Shown here piece after piece: positions 42,572 to 50,688 of a stretch of DNA of 64,000 bases (its first letter is position 1; every line of letters starts with the position of its first letter). A program made the translations under genes and the position numbers. The notes below the pieces were generated by a model, which worked only from the letters and a program-made list of their open reading frames with translations, searched no databases and was not told the origin of the DNA. Location of the stretch: the NCBI GenBank assembly GCA_964519885.1, contig CAZFLX010000011.1, positions 1 to 64,000 of the forward strand, in the 5' to 3' direction. This DNA is from GCA-002282575 sp964519885 (lineage in GTDB: Bacteria > Pseudomonadota > Gammaproteobacteria > Thiomicrospirales > Thiomicrospiraceae).

Positions 42572-43314
42572 TAGTTACGCCCCATCAATTCATCGGCTAA
42601 ACGCTGACCTTGCGCAAAGTCCAAGCTGCCTTCATAAATCGCTCGTCCGGTAATCGCGCCTGAAATACCGCTACTGGCAACGGCACATAAGCCACGAATA
42701 TCATCTAAATTCGTGATGCCGCCCGAAGCAATAATCGGAATATTCACTGCTTCCGCCAAAGCTTGAGTGGCCTCGACATTGACCCCTTGCATCATACCGT
42801 CACGACCGATATCGGTGTAAATGATTTCATTCACGCCATCGTTTTCGAAACGCTTCGCCAAGTCGATGACATGATGCTCAGTGATTTCTGCCCAGCCATT
42901 GATGGCGACCATGCCGTCTTGTGCATCCAAGCCAACAATGATTTTGCCAGGGAACTTAGCGCAAGCAGCAGCAACGAACTCAGGCTCTTTCGCCGCTTTT
43001 GTACCGATAATGACATAACTCACACCAGCATCTAAATAACGCTGAATGGTTTCAAAATCGCGGATACCACCACCAATTTGTACGGGCAGATTCGGGAAGG
43101 CTTTGGTCACTTCTAATACTGCTTTAGCATTGACTGGTTCGCCAGCAAAGGCGCCGTTCAAATCAACCATGTGTAAACGGCGACAACCCGCATTAACCCA
43201 GCGTGTTGCTGTGTCTAACACATTACTAGAAAAAACGTCGGCATCTTCCATGCGACCTTGTTTTAAACGAACACATTGACCGTCTTTCAGGTCGATAGCA
43301 GGAATGAGTAGCAT
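42571..43314 (-). CDS. hisA: ProFAR isomerase
   Basis: 247 residues, TIM barrel: LLIPAIDLKDGQCVRLKQG with catalytic D8, PVQIGGGIRDFETIQRYLD, KIIVGLDAQDGMVAINGW and IYTDIGRDGMMQGVN. It isomerises the ProFAR aminoaldose to PRFAR, the HisF substrate. Third gene of hisBHAF, 3 bases after hisH. Confidence 0.98.
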   Translation of the reverse strand: MLLIPAIDLKDGQCVRLKQGRMEDADVFSSNVLDTATRWVNAGCRRLHMVDLNGAFAGEPVNAKAVLEVTKAFPNLPVQIGGGIRDFETIQRYLDAGVSYVIIGTKAAKEPEFVAAACAKFPGKIIVGLDAQDGMVAINGWAEITEHHVIDLAKRFENDGVNEIIYTDIGRDGMMQGVNVEATQALAEAVNIPIIASGGITNLDDIRGLCAVASSGISGAITGRAIYEGSLDFAQGQRLADELMGRN

Positions 43315-43317
43315 GTT

Positions 43318-43965
43318 TTATTCTCCGTTCCACGCACAGAAGTTGCGTAATAATTGTAGGCCAGCATCGGCACTTTTTTCGGGATGAGCTTGAATAGCGA
43401 ACAGCTTACCTTGAGCAATCGCCGAGGTGTAATGCAGACCAAAGTCAGTTGTGCCAGCGGTTAGCTTGTCGTTGCTAGGGCGAACAAAGTAACTGTGTAC
43501 AAAGTAAAAACGACTCTGATCTTCGATGCCTTGCCACAGCGGATGTGCTTGCGTATGTCCAATCTGATTCCAGCCCATTTGCGGGATTTTATGCGCAGGA
43601 TTCCAGTTAGGTTGGTCGGCAAAAGCCAAAACGTCGCCCTTAAACACATTCAGGCAGTCGACCCCTTCGTTTTCTGCCGAATGCGACATCAGCACTTGCA
43701 TGCCCATGCAAATGCCCAAAAAGGGTTTTTGTTGAGCGGCTCCAAGCACCGACTCACGTAAGCCTTCAATGCCGTTCAGTGCTTTCATACAGGCTTTGGC
43801 TGCGCCTTGTCCTGGAAAAACCACCGCATCAGCATTGGCGATTTGGGTCGGGTTTTCACTTACACTGATTCGTGTGTTGGTTGGTGCAACATGCATTAAG
43901 GCTTGTTTGACCGAACGCAAGTTGCCCATGCCATAATCAACGACAACAATTTCACGTAGCGACAT
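43318..43965 (-). CDS. hisH: Imidazole glycerol phosphate synthase, glutaminase subunit
   Basis: 215 residues, class I glutamine amidotransferase: VVVDYGMGNLRSVKQAL, FPGQGAAKACM, nucleophile Cys in KPFLGICMGMQVL, and the His/Glu pair in AIQAHPEKS. It delivers ammonia to HisF. Its ATG directly follows the hisB stop (TAAATG). Confidence 0.98.
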   Translation of the reverse strand: MSLREIVVVDYGMGNLRSVKQALMHVAPTNTRISVSENPTQIANADAVVFPGQGAAKACMKALNGIEGLRESVLGAAQQKPFLGICMGMQVLMSHSAENEGVDCLNVFKGDVLAFADQPNWNPAHKIPQMGWNQIGHTQAHPLWQGIEDQSRFYFVHSYFVRPSNDKLTAGTTDFGLHYTSAIAQGKLFAIQAHPEKSADAGLQLLRNFCAWNGE

Positions 43966-44553
43966 TTATAGTGCGCCTTTGGTTGACGGCAAGATACCTA
44001 CCATACGCTCATCGGCAGTTAAAGCCATGCGCAAAGCACGCCCGAAAGCCTTAAAAATCGTTTCCGCTTGGTGATGTGCATTGATGCCACGCACGTTATC
44101 AATATGTAAGGTTACGTGGGCATGGTTGACGAAACCCTGGAAGAACTCTTGCACCAATTGGGTATCGAAATTGCCAATGCGTTCGGCGGTAAAGGCGCAA
44201 TGGAATTGCAATCCCGCACGACCAGACAGGTCAATCACCACACGAGATAGGGCTTCGTCTAAGGGCACATAAGCATGACCATAACGGGCAATACCTTTTT
44301 TATCACCAACAGCTTTGGCTAAAGCAGCACCGAGACTGATACCAATATCTTCAACTGTGTGGTGGTCATCAATGTGGTTGTCACCAATGGCTTCGATGGT
44401 GATGTCGACCATGCCATGTCGGGCGATTTGGTCGAGCATGTGTTCCAAAAAAGGAACACCTGTAGTGAGTCTGGCTTTGCCAGTACCATCGAGGTTAATG
44501 TCGATTTTGATTTGAGTTTCTAAGGTTTTTCGTTCAATTTGAGCGGTGCGCAT
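43966..44553 (-). CDS. hisB: Imidazoleglycerol-phosphate dehydratase (monofunctional)
   Basis: Start taken at 44553 (MRTAQIERKTLETQIK) with GGAAG 8 bases upstream. 195 residues. The metal-site motifs are clear: FLEHMLDQIARHGM, DNHIDDHHTVEDIGISLG, and AHHQAETIFKAFGRAL. It lacks the phosphatase half found fused to HisB in enteric bacteria, as in Pseudomonas and betaproteobacteria. First gene of a four-gene his block. Confidence 0.97.
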   Translation of the reverse strand: MRTAQIERKTLETQIKIDINLDGTGKARLTTGVPFLEHMLDQIARHGMVDITIEAIGDNHIDDHHTVEDIGISLGAALAKAVGDKKGIARYGHAYVPLDEALSRVVIDLSGRAGLQFHCAFTAERIGNFDTQLVQEFFQGFVNHAHVTLHIDNVRGINAHHQAETIFKAFGRALRMALTADERMVGILPSTKGAL

Positions 44554-44959
44554 CACTCTAGCTTCCAAGGTAACTAACAAAATTAGGCTTATTTTAACAT
44601 TTTTAATAAATTAAGCGTGACAGTGAACAAATATTCTTCAAAACAAGTTTGATAAGTAATTTTTTGTGCTCATAATAAAAATTAATGATGACGATAAATT
44701 TTTTTGAGTTGGTAGCCTTGTCGTATCTGGTTAGAATACCCGGTACTAAAGTGAAAAGACCCACCCAGCTTTCAGGTTACATAACTTGATTGGGGTTAAG
44801 TTTTGATTCTTTTGGCTCCCATGTTCGTCTATAAAATCTTCAGTTAACTATATACTAGTCATCAGAAGAGGATAAGCTCGTGCAGTCAGTTGTATGCTTA
44901 AAATATGCAATTGACGAATCGGCATGTTAGGTTGTGTTCAATTAGAGAGGAAATCGCAT
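44554..44959. other. Intergenic region between hisB and ccoN
   Basis: 406 bases without a supportable gene, AT-rich near hisB. It must hold divergent promoters. TTGAT-TGGG-GTTAA (44786-44799) resembles one perfect and one poor half of an FNR box; TATACT at 44851-44856 could be a -10 but does not sit at FNR spacing from it. GAGG at 44947-44950 serves ccoN. Confidence 0.4.
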
Positions 44960-46384
44960 ATGGACACGGTGGTTAAACCGCAATATAACGATGGCGTAGT
45001 TAAGGCATTTACCTTAGCAGCTATTGTATTTTTGGTACTTGGTACCTTTTTTGGTACTTATGCAGCGTCAGAATTGGCGTGGCCTTTTTTAAACTTTGAC
45101 ACGGCGGAAATTACCTTTGGTCGTTTGCGTGTCATTCATACCAATACCGTGATTTATGCCTTTGGCGGTAACGTGTTGATGGCGACTGCTTTCTACATTG
45201 TGCAACGTACCAATGGTCGCCCACTTTACAGCAATAAATTGGCATGGATTCAGTTTTTTGCCTTCCAAGCAGGTTTGTTGTTGGCGGTCATTACCTTGGC
45301 TTTGGGTATGTCGCAAGCGAAAGAATACCATGAGCTAGAGTGGCCTTTGGATATCGCTGTAGCCATTGTTTGGTTGTTGTTCACCTTCAACTTCACCATG
45401 ACTATTGCTGAGCGTGATAAGCAGAAAGTCCCTCATATTTACGTGGCTAACTGGTTCTTCTTCGGCTTGTTAATCATGGTTACCTACCTATGGGTATTGA
45501 ATGCGCTTTCTGTTCCAGTCAGCTTGTTCCGTTCTTACTCTATGTTCAGTGGTGTACAAGATGCCATGATTCAATGGTGGTGGGGTCACAATGCGGTTGG
45601 TTTCTTCTTGACGGCAGGCTTCCTCGGCATCATGTACTACTTCGTGCCTAAGCAAGCGCAACGTCCCATTTATTCTTACCGTTTGTCGGTCATTCACTTC
45701 TGGGCCTTGATGTTTGGTTATGTGTGGTTAGGTGCTCACCACTTACAATACACAGCCTTACCTGATTGGGTAGGTTCATTGGGTGCGGTGATTTCTTTAG
45801 CGATGATTATCCCATCATGGGGTGGCGCGTTGAACGGTATGTTAACGCTATCAGGTGCGTGGGATCGTTTACGTACTGACTACATTCTGCGCTTCTTGAT
45901 CATGTCACTAGCTTTTTACGCGATGTCGACCTTCGAAGGTCCTGTGATGGCAGCCAAATCAGTTAATGCTTTATCACACTACACTGACTGGACAATCGGT
46001 CACGTACACTCAGGCGCTTTAGGTTGGGTGGCAATGGTGTCTATTGGTGCGGTTTACCACATGACCATGAAATTGTGGAAAACTGAAATGTACTCTATGT
46101 CACTGATTAACTTCCATTTCTGGTTGGCTACCATTGGTACAGTATTCTACATCGTCGCTATGTGGGTATCAGGTATCATGCAAGGTCTGATGTGGCGTGC
46201 TTATGACGACTACGGTACTTTGGCTTACACCTTTGCCGAGTCGGTTGCCGCTATGCATCCTTACTATGTCATGCGTGCTATTGGCGGTATGTTGTTTACT
46301 ACCGGTGCGGCAGTGATGCTTTATAACATGGTGATGACCATTCGCATGGCGAATGCTCGCCAAACTCAATTAGCACACGCTTGA
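44960..46384 (+). CDS. ccoN: cbb3-type cytochrome c oxidase subunit I
   Basis: Start taken at 44960 (MDTVVKPQYNDG) with GAGG 9 bases upstream. 474 residues, twelve membrane helices expected. Haem and copper histidines are seen in GRLRVIHTNTVIYAFGGNVL, WWWGHNAVGFFLTAGFLGIM, WLGAHHLQYTALPDW and IGHVHSGALGW. It is the catalytic subunit of the high-affinity terminal oxidase used at low oxygen. First gene of the cco block; a strong hairpin follows. Confidence 0.98.
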   Translation: MDTVVKPQYNDGVVKAFTLAAIVFLVLGTFFGTYAASELAWPFLNFDTAEITFGRLRVIHTNTVIYAFGGNVLMATAFYIVQRTNGRPLYSNKLAWIQFFAFQAGLLLAVITLALGMSQAKEYHELEWPLDIAVAIVWLLFTFNFTMTIAERDKQKVPHIYVANWFFFGLLIMVTYLWVLNALSVPVSLFRSYSMFSGVQDAMIQWWWGHNAVGFFLTAGFLGIMYYFVPKQAQRPIYSYRLSVIHFWALMFGYVWLGAHHLQYTALPDWVGSLGAVISLAMIIPSWGGALNGMLTLSGAWDRLRTDYILRFLIMSLAFYAMSTFEGPVMAAKSVNALSHYTDWTIGHVHSGALGWVAMVSIGAVYHMTMKLWKTEMYSMSLINFHFWLATIGTVFYIVAMWVSGIMQGLMWRAYDDYGTLAYTFAESVAAMHPYYVMRAIGGMLFTTGAAVMLYNMVMTIRMANARQTQLAHA

Positions 46385-46393
46385 TATAACACT

Positions 46394-46426
46394 TGTACCA
46401 AGTCTGAACACTTTCGACTTGGTACA
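46394..46426 (+). promoter_or_regulatory. Intercistronic hairpin between ccoN and ccoO
   Basis: TGTACCAAGTC and GACTTGGTACA pair perfectly over 11 bp around an 11-base loop, with no T-tract after it, so it is more likely an RNA stability or processing element than a terminator. The ccoO ribosome site GAGGAG lies just beyond. Confidence 0.75.
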
Positions 46427-46444
46427 TACTGAGGAGTTCATGAA

Positions 46445-47224
46445 ATGGCAGCACAAAAGCCAAAAAATCTACAAGAATGGTTGGAACAAAATGTTTTTGC
46501 ATTAATGTTCGGAACGGCACTGGCTGTGTCGGTTGCGACCATTGTCGAAATTGTTCCTTTATTTTATCTCGATGATACCTACGAACATACCACTAAGGAT
46601 GAAGCAGGTAATTTGAAACACCCAGATTTGTTGTGGGAACGTGGTGATAAGCGTTTATTCTACAAAGATGAATCTGGAAATTGGGTTTCTGACTGGAAAG
46701 CAGGTGATGGTGTTCGTCCCTTCACGCCTTTAGAGTTGGCAGGTAAAGACATTTATTTGCGTGAACACTGTATGTATTGTCATAGCCAAATGATTCGTCC
46801 GTTCCGCGATGAGCGTGAGCGTTATGGTCACTATTCATTGGGTACTGAGTCAATTTATGATCACCCATTCCAATGGGGTTCTAAGCGTACAGGTCCTGAT
46901 TTGGCTCGTGTCGGTGGTAAGTATTCTAACGAATGGCATACCATGCACTTAATGCGCCCACAAGCTTTAGTGCCCGAATCAGTGATGCCGGCTTATCCAT
47001 GGTTGGCTGAAAATTCGATTGAAAATGACTTCTTCAATACTAAGCGTGACATGAAAGCGCGTTTGGAAGCCATGCGTTTGATGGGTGTACCTTACACGCA
47101 AGAAGATATTGATAACGCCGATGAACATATCAAGGGTTATACCGAGATGGACGCCGTCATTGCCTACATGCAAGTGTTAGGTACGATGGTTAAACTTGAC
47201 GATAACAAGGTTTATCGTGAGTAA
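46445..47224 (+). CDS. ccoO: cbb3-type cytochrome c oxidase subunit II (monohaem), with insertion
   Basis: 259 residues: one N-terminal membrane anchor (VFALMFGTALAVSVATIVEI) and a periplasmic cytochrome c domain with the haem motif EHCMYCHSQMIRPF (C109-H113) and downstream SVMPAYPWL carrying the Met ligand. Family members are near 200-220 residues. The extra lies mainly between IVEIVPLFYLDDTYE and VRPFTPLELAGKDIYLREH, about 40 charged residues (from TTKDEAGNLKHPD to WKAGDG). It passes electrons from cytochrome c to CcoN. Confidence 0.96.
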   Translation: MAAQKPKNLQEWLEQNVFALMFGTALAVSVATIVEIVPLFYLDDTYEHTTKDEAGNLKHPDLLWERGDKRLFYKDESGNWVSDWKAGDGVRPFTPLELAGKDIYLREHCMYCHSQMIRPFRDERERYGHYSLGTESIYDHPFQWGSKRTGPDLARVGGKYSNEWHTMHLMRPQALVPESVMPAYPWLAENSIENDFFNTKRDMKARLEAMRLMGVPYTQEDIDNADEHIKGYTEMDAVIAYMQVLGTMVKLDDNKVYRE

Positions 47225-47402
47225 GATCGAAAATTACTTCCACACCGATTGGGCAGCACTGACTGCTCAAGATTGGGGTGGCATGATATTGACGGTGATT
47301 ATCTTTGTCGCTTTGGCGGTGACTTTTTTTAATGCGTTGCGCCCTAAAAATGCTAAAGAACTAGAAGCACAACGCATGACGCCGCTGCGTGATGACGAAT
47401 AA
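47217..47402 (+). CDS. ccoQ: cbb3 oxidase small subunit CcoQ
   Basis: Start taken at the GTG at 47217, overlapping the ccoO stop by 8 bases. 61 residues with one membrane helix (GGMILTVIIFVALAVTFFNAL) and the typical charged tail (NAKELEAQRMTPLRDDE). CcoQ stabilises the assembled oxidase. Its short length and order ccoN-O-Q-P identify it. Confidence 0.9.
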   Translation: MSKIENYFHTDWAALTAQDWGGMILTVIIFVALAVTFFNALRPKNAKELEAQRMTPLRDDE

Positions 47403-47426
47403 ATTAAGAATTTGAGGAGACCTGTT

Positions 47427-48302
47427 ATGGCAACTGAAAATCCATGGCCAAATGAAGGCAATACCGGCCACATTTGGGACGAAGACTTACGCGAGTTAGA
47501 CTATCCGCCTCCCTTGTGGTGGATGATGGCCTTCTATGCGGGCTTTATCATGATCGTGTTCTATGCACTTTACTACCCAACCATTCCGACACCAACGGGT
47601 CACACCAAAGGTTTAGCGGGTTGGACTGCAATGACGGAATACAAAGATGATTTCGAAACGCTGAATAAGTGGCGTGCTGAAAAGTTTGCTGCGCAAGAAC
47701 AAGCCTTAACTGAGAAAACAGTAGAAGAAATTTTAGCTGATAAAAACTTGGTGGATTACGCCGTAGCGACATCTAAAGCCTTGTTTGGTGACTACTGTGC
47801 CGGCTGTCATGGTGCTGGTGGTGCAGGTAATGTGAATTACCCTATCTTAGCCGACGATGATTGGTTGTATGGCGGTGACGTGAATACCATTTATCAAACA
47901 TTGGTCATGGGTCGTGTCGGTAATATGCCAGCCTATGGTGCGATGTTGAGTGCTGAACAAATTGGTAATGTTGCCGATTTCATTATCGCTATGTCTAATG
48001 GCAAAGCTGAAGACGAAGCTTTTGCAGCCGGTCGTGAAGTTTATAACAGCATTGGCTGTGCCGGTTGTCACATGCCCGATGGTTCAGGTATGCCTGTGTT
48101 GGGTGCTGCTCGTTTGAACGACAAAGTATGGCGCTTTTCAGGCGAACGTGCTGAAGTGATCAAAACCATTGCTAAAGGCGTTAATGCTATGGGTGAGAAA
48201 GACACTCGTTATGCGGTGATGCCAGCCTTTCAAGAACGTTTGGGCGACAAAGAAGTTAAACGTTTATCAATTTACGTCCACAGTTTGGGTGGTGGTAAAT
48301 AA
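47427..48302 (+). CDS. ccoP: cbb3-type cytochrome c oxidase subunit III (dihaem)
   Basis: Start taken at 47427 (MATENPWPNEGNTGHIWDED) with GAGGAG 9 bases upstream. 291 residues: a membrane helix (PPLWWMMAFYAGFIMIVFYA), then two cytochrome c domains with DYCAGCHGAGG (C124) and IGCAGCHMPDGSG (C211). CcoP receives electrons first. Standard length. Confidence 0.97.
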   Translation: MATENPWPNEGNTGHIWDEDLRELDYPPPLWWMMAFYAGFIMIVFYALYYPTIPTPTGHTKGLAGWTAMTEYKDDFETLNKWRAEKFAAQEQALTEKTVEEILADKNLVDYAVATSKALFGDYCAGCHGAGGAGNVNYPILADDDWLYGGDVNTIYQTLVMGRVGNMPAYGAMLSAEQIGNVADFIIAMSNGKAEDEAFAAGREVYNSIGCAGCHMPDGSGMPVLGAARLNDKVWRFSGERAEVIKTIAKGVNAMGEKDTRYAVMPAFQERLGDKEVKRLSIYVHSLGGGK

Positions 48303-48319
48303 GTATCGTTACGACTTGA

Positions 48320-48351
48320 TTCCTAGGTACTTCTTGTGAAGTAGCTAGGAA
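48320..48351 (+). promoter_or_regulatory. Strong hairpin between ccoP and the small membrane protein gene
   Basis: TTCCTAG-G-TACTTC and GAAGTA-G-CTAGGAA pair over 13 bp with one G-G mismatch around a TTGT loop. No T-tract follows, so partial termination or mRNA processing/stability is more likely than full termination. Confidence 0.75.
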
Positions 48352-48371
48352 ACTTAATGAGGAGAAATGTT

Positions 48372-48506
48372 ATGTTTGGTGGCTTAAATAACGACTTCGT
48401 ACTCTGGGCAGTATTAGGTGCCTTAGCTTTCAGTGTGTTGACCTTACTGGTTTGGGGTTGGCGTATTGTTAGTGGTAGCAGTAGCTCAGATCAAGCGAGC
48501 AGTTAA
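48372..48506 (+). CDS. 44-residue single-helix membrane protein in the cco block (CcoM-like?)
   Basis: GAGGAG stands 7 bases before the ATG. The 44-residue product MFGGLNNDFVLWAVLGALAF plus a continuation has one strong helix ending in LLVWGWRIVSG and a Ser-rich tail. It lies 69 bases after ccoP and before a terminator, so it belongs to the structural ccoNOQP transcript. In Pseudomonas stutzeri a small one-helix subunit, CcoM, is part of the cbb3 oxidase; this could be an equivalent. I cannot show homology, and a CcoS or CcoH role is less likely by sequence. Confidence 0.65.
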   Translation: MFGGLNNDFVLWAVLGALAFSVLTLLVWGWRIVSGSSSSDQASS

Positions 48507-48530
48507 GAGTGCTCATTGTTTCGGTTCATT

Positions 48531-48562
48531 AACGGCTCAGGTTACTGAGCCGTTGTTATTTT
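48531..48562 (+). terminator. Terminator after the ccoNOQP-small protein transcript
   Basis: AACGGCTCAG-GTTA-CTGAGCCGTT, a perfect 10-bp stem, followed by GTTATTTT. It separates the structural genes from ccoG. Confidence 0.75.
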
Positions 48563-48593
48563 GCGGCTTTGCTACATAAACTTAGGTTATAAG

Positions 48594-50057
48594 ATGTCAG
48601 AAAAAAATACTATGGCGCCGGCGGAAGATGCGGCTCGCGTTCAAAATGTGGTCAAAGGAACTTCTAAGACACTAGATGAAATTGGCGTAGAAATGTTAAC
48701 CGTTTCAACGGATTTGAAAACGGTTCATGCTAAACGTATTGGTGGTTTTTTTCGCCAAGTTAAGAACGTTAGTGCTTTTTTATGGTTGAGTTTCTTCTTA
48801 TTGCCTTATGTTCGTTGGGATGACCGTCAAGCCTTGCTGTTTGATTTGCCAAATCGTCAGTTTCACATTTTTGGTATTACCATCCTTCCCCAAGATATTT
48901 GGATGTTGGCGTCAATCTTGTTGTTCGCAGCCATGGCTTTAGCAGCGGCTTCAGCGCTGGCAGGACGAGTCTGGTGTGGGTATTTTTGCTTCCAAACCGT
49001 TTGGATGGATGTGTTTACTTGGATTGAAGAAAAAATTCAAGGTGGACCAAATAAACGTATGGCGCTCGATAAGGCTCCATGGAATGGTGAAAAGCTTCGA
49101 CTTAAAGGCGCTACCAATGCGGTATTTGTGCTCTTGTCTTTCTTAACGGGTTTTAGCTTTGTTGCTTACTTCACCGATTCGCTCCAACTTTGGCAAGATT
49201 TATTTGCCGGAAACATCGGTGGGTTTGCCTGGTGGGCTATTGGAGGCTTAACCATTACCACCTTTTTATTTGCTTCGAAATTGCGTGAGCAAACTTGTAC
49301 GCTGTTTTGCCCTTATTCGCGTATTCAAGGGGCGATGATTGACAAGCAAACCGTCGTGCCAACTTATGACTTAGATCGCGGTGAGCCACGTGGTCGTATG
49401 AAACGTGTTCGTCCGGGTGAAGAAGAGCCTAAATTAGGTGACTGTATCGACTGTAATCTGTGTGTGGCGGTTTGTCCAACAGGGGTCGATATTCGTAAGG
49501 GTCAGCAGATTGGTTGTATCACCTGTGGTTTGTGTATCGATGCCTGTGATTCGGTGATGAAAAAGCTAGATAAACCTTTGGGGTTGATTCGCTATGCTTC
49601 ACTAGAGGAGTTCGAGGGTAAAGTATTACCGCCACTTTACAAGCGTCCGCGCGTGATTGTGTATACGGGTATTATGGCAGTGGCTGCCAGCGTATTGATT
49701 TATGGTTTAGCAACCATTGCACCGCTTAAACTCAATGTGTTGCATGAGCGTTCTCCGTTATTCGTGATGTTATCTGATGGGACGATTCAGAATAAATTAA
49801 CCATTAAAGTGGTGAATAAAACGGATAAAGTGATGATGGTGAATGTGTCGGCTTCTGGCATTAATGGTTTGCGTGTTGAAGGTAATGATGCGCCCTTGCA
49901 AGTGGCGCCGGGAAGTGTGGGTGCTACGACCTTGCTTGTCAAAGCCGATAAGCAGGCCTTATCGGGTGCTAATACTCCCTTATTGATTGAGGCTGTGGAT
50001 ATAAATAATCCCGCTATTCGTCAGAAATATGATAGTATGTTTGTGGGTCCTAAGTAA
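48594..50057 (+). CDS. ccoG: cbb3 oxidase accessory ferredoxin-like membrane protein CcoG
   Basis: Start taken at 48594 (MSEKNTMAPAEDAAR). 487 residues: several membrane helices (FLWLSFFLLPYVRWDD, DIWMLASILLFAAMALAAAS), the CGYFCFQTVWMDVF cysteines, a 4Fe-4S pair (CIDCNLCVAVCPTG and CITCGLCIDACDSV), and a C-terminal immunoglobulin-like domain. CcoG (RdxA/FixG) is a copper reductase used in delivering Cu(I) to cbb3. The ribosome site is weak. Confidence 0.95.
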   Translation: MSEKNTMAPAEDAARVQNVVKGTSKTLDEIGVEMLTVSTDLKTVHAKRIGGFFRQVKNVSAFLWLSFFLLPYVRWDDRQALLFDLPNRQFHIFGITILPQDIWMLASILLFAAMALAAASALAGRVWCGYFCFQTVWMDVFTWIEEKIQGGPNKRMALDKAPWNGEKLRLKGATNAVFVLLSFLTGFSFVAYFTDSLQLWQDLFAGNIGGFAWWAIGGLTITTFLFASKLREQTCTLFCPYSRIQGAMIDKQTVVPTYDLDRGEPRGRMKRVRPGEEEPKLGDCIDCNLCVAVCPTGVDIRKGQQIGCITCGLCIDACDSVMKKLDKPLGLIRYASLEEFEGKVLPPLYKRPRVIVYTGIMAVAASVLIYGLATIAPLKLNVLHERSPLFVMLSDGTIQNKLTIKVVNKTDKVMMVNVSASGINGLRVEGNDAPLQVAPGSVGATTLLVKADKQALSGANTPLLIEAVDINNPAIRQKYDSMFVGPK

Positions 50058-50086
50058 TCATCATTACGATCCTGATTGAAGAAATG

Positions 50087-50115
50087 ACCCAGTCTATAAC
50101 GGCTGGGTTTGTTTT
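50087..50115 (+). terminator. Terminator-like hairpin between ccoG and ccoH
   Basis: ACCCAG and CTGGGT around a 10-base loop, followed by TTGTTTT; a short stem, so readthrough into ccoH is likely. Confidence 0.5.
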
Positions 50116-50145
50116 ATATCCTCTGAGTAAAAAGGAAATGCACCC

Positions 50146-50679
50146 ATGAGTGATGCTTTACCCGTTGAAAAGCCCGTTAAGACATGGCATAAGCCTTGGA
50201 AGAATCCTTTTATTTTGTTTTGGTTGGCTATCTTGATCATTGTGCTGATGGTGAACTTTTTTATGGTCAGTATGGCGATTGTGACCAATCCTGGTATGGT
50301 GAATTCAAGTCCCTATAAACATGGTGCTAATTTTGAATCGATTCTCGCTGAACGCAAAGCAGAAGCACTGCTGGGTTGGCAACTGAGCATTGAATGGCCG
50401 CAACTGAAAGAACAGGTTAAAGTGCCTATTGTACTGACTGCGGTGGATAAGAGCGGTCAAGCGATTGTTGCTGATAGTGTTGAGTTGTATGCCTATCGTC
50501 CTTCCGATTTAAAAGAAGACTTTGTTGCAAAATTGACACCTGCTGATGCGTTGGGGCGTTACCAGACAGAATTAGCTATGCCTAAAAAGGGTAAGTGGGT
50601 GTGGATTGCAGAAGTGAAGCGTGGCAGTGAAAAGAGCAGTATTTCAGGTGAACTGATGGTTGCTGATCCAGCTCCCTAA
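50146..50679 (+). CDS. ccoH: cbb3 oxidase assembly protein CcoH (FixH)
   Basis: 177 residues: an N-terminal tail ending in KTWHKPWKNPFILFWLAIL, one membrane helix, and a periplasmic FixH domain (VPIVLTAVDKSGQAIVADSV, then DALGRYQTELAMPKKGKWVW). CcoH contacts the CcoNOP complex during assembly. It is 9 bases before ccoI. AAGGA lies about 10 bases before the ATG. Confidence 0.92.
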   Translation: MSDALPVEKPVKTWHKPWKNPFILFWLAILIIVLMVNFFMVSMAIVTNPGMVNSSPYKHGANFESILAERKAEALLGWQLSIEWPQLKEQVKVPIVLTAVDKSGQAIVADSVELYAYRPSDLKEDFVAKLTPADALGRYQTELAMPKKGKWVWIAEVKRGSEKSSISGELMVADPAP

Positions 50680-50688
50680 GTTAGCGTT

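Noticed and set aside
44786..44799. FNR/ANR box upstream of ccoN
   Set aside because: One half-site is perfect (TTGAT), the other matches only 3 of 5, and no -10 lies at the class II spacing, so I do not list it as a site.
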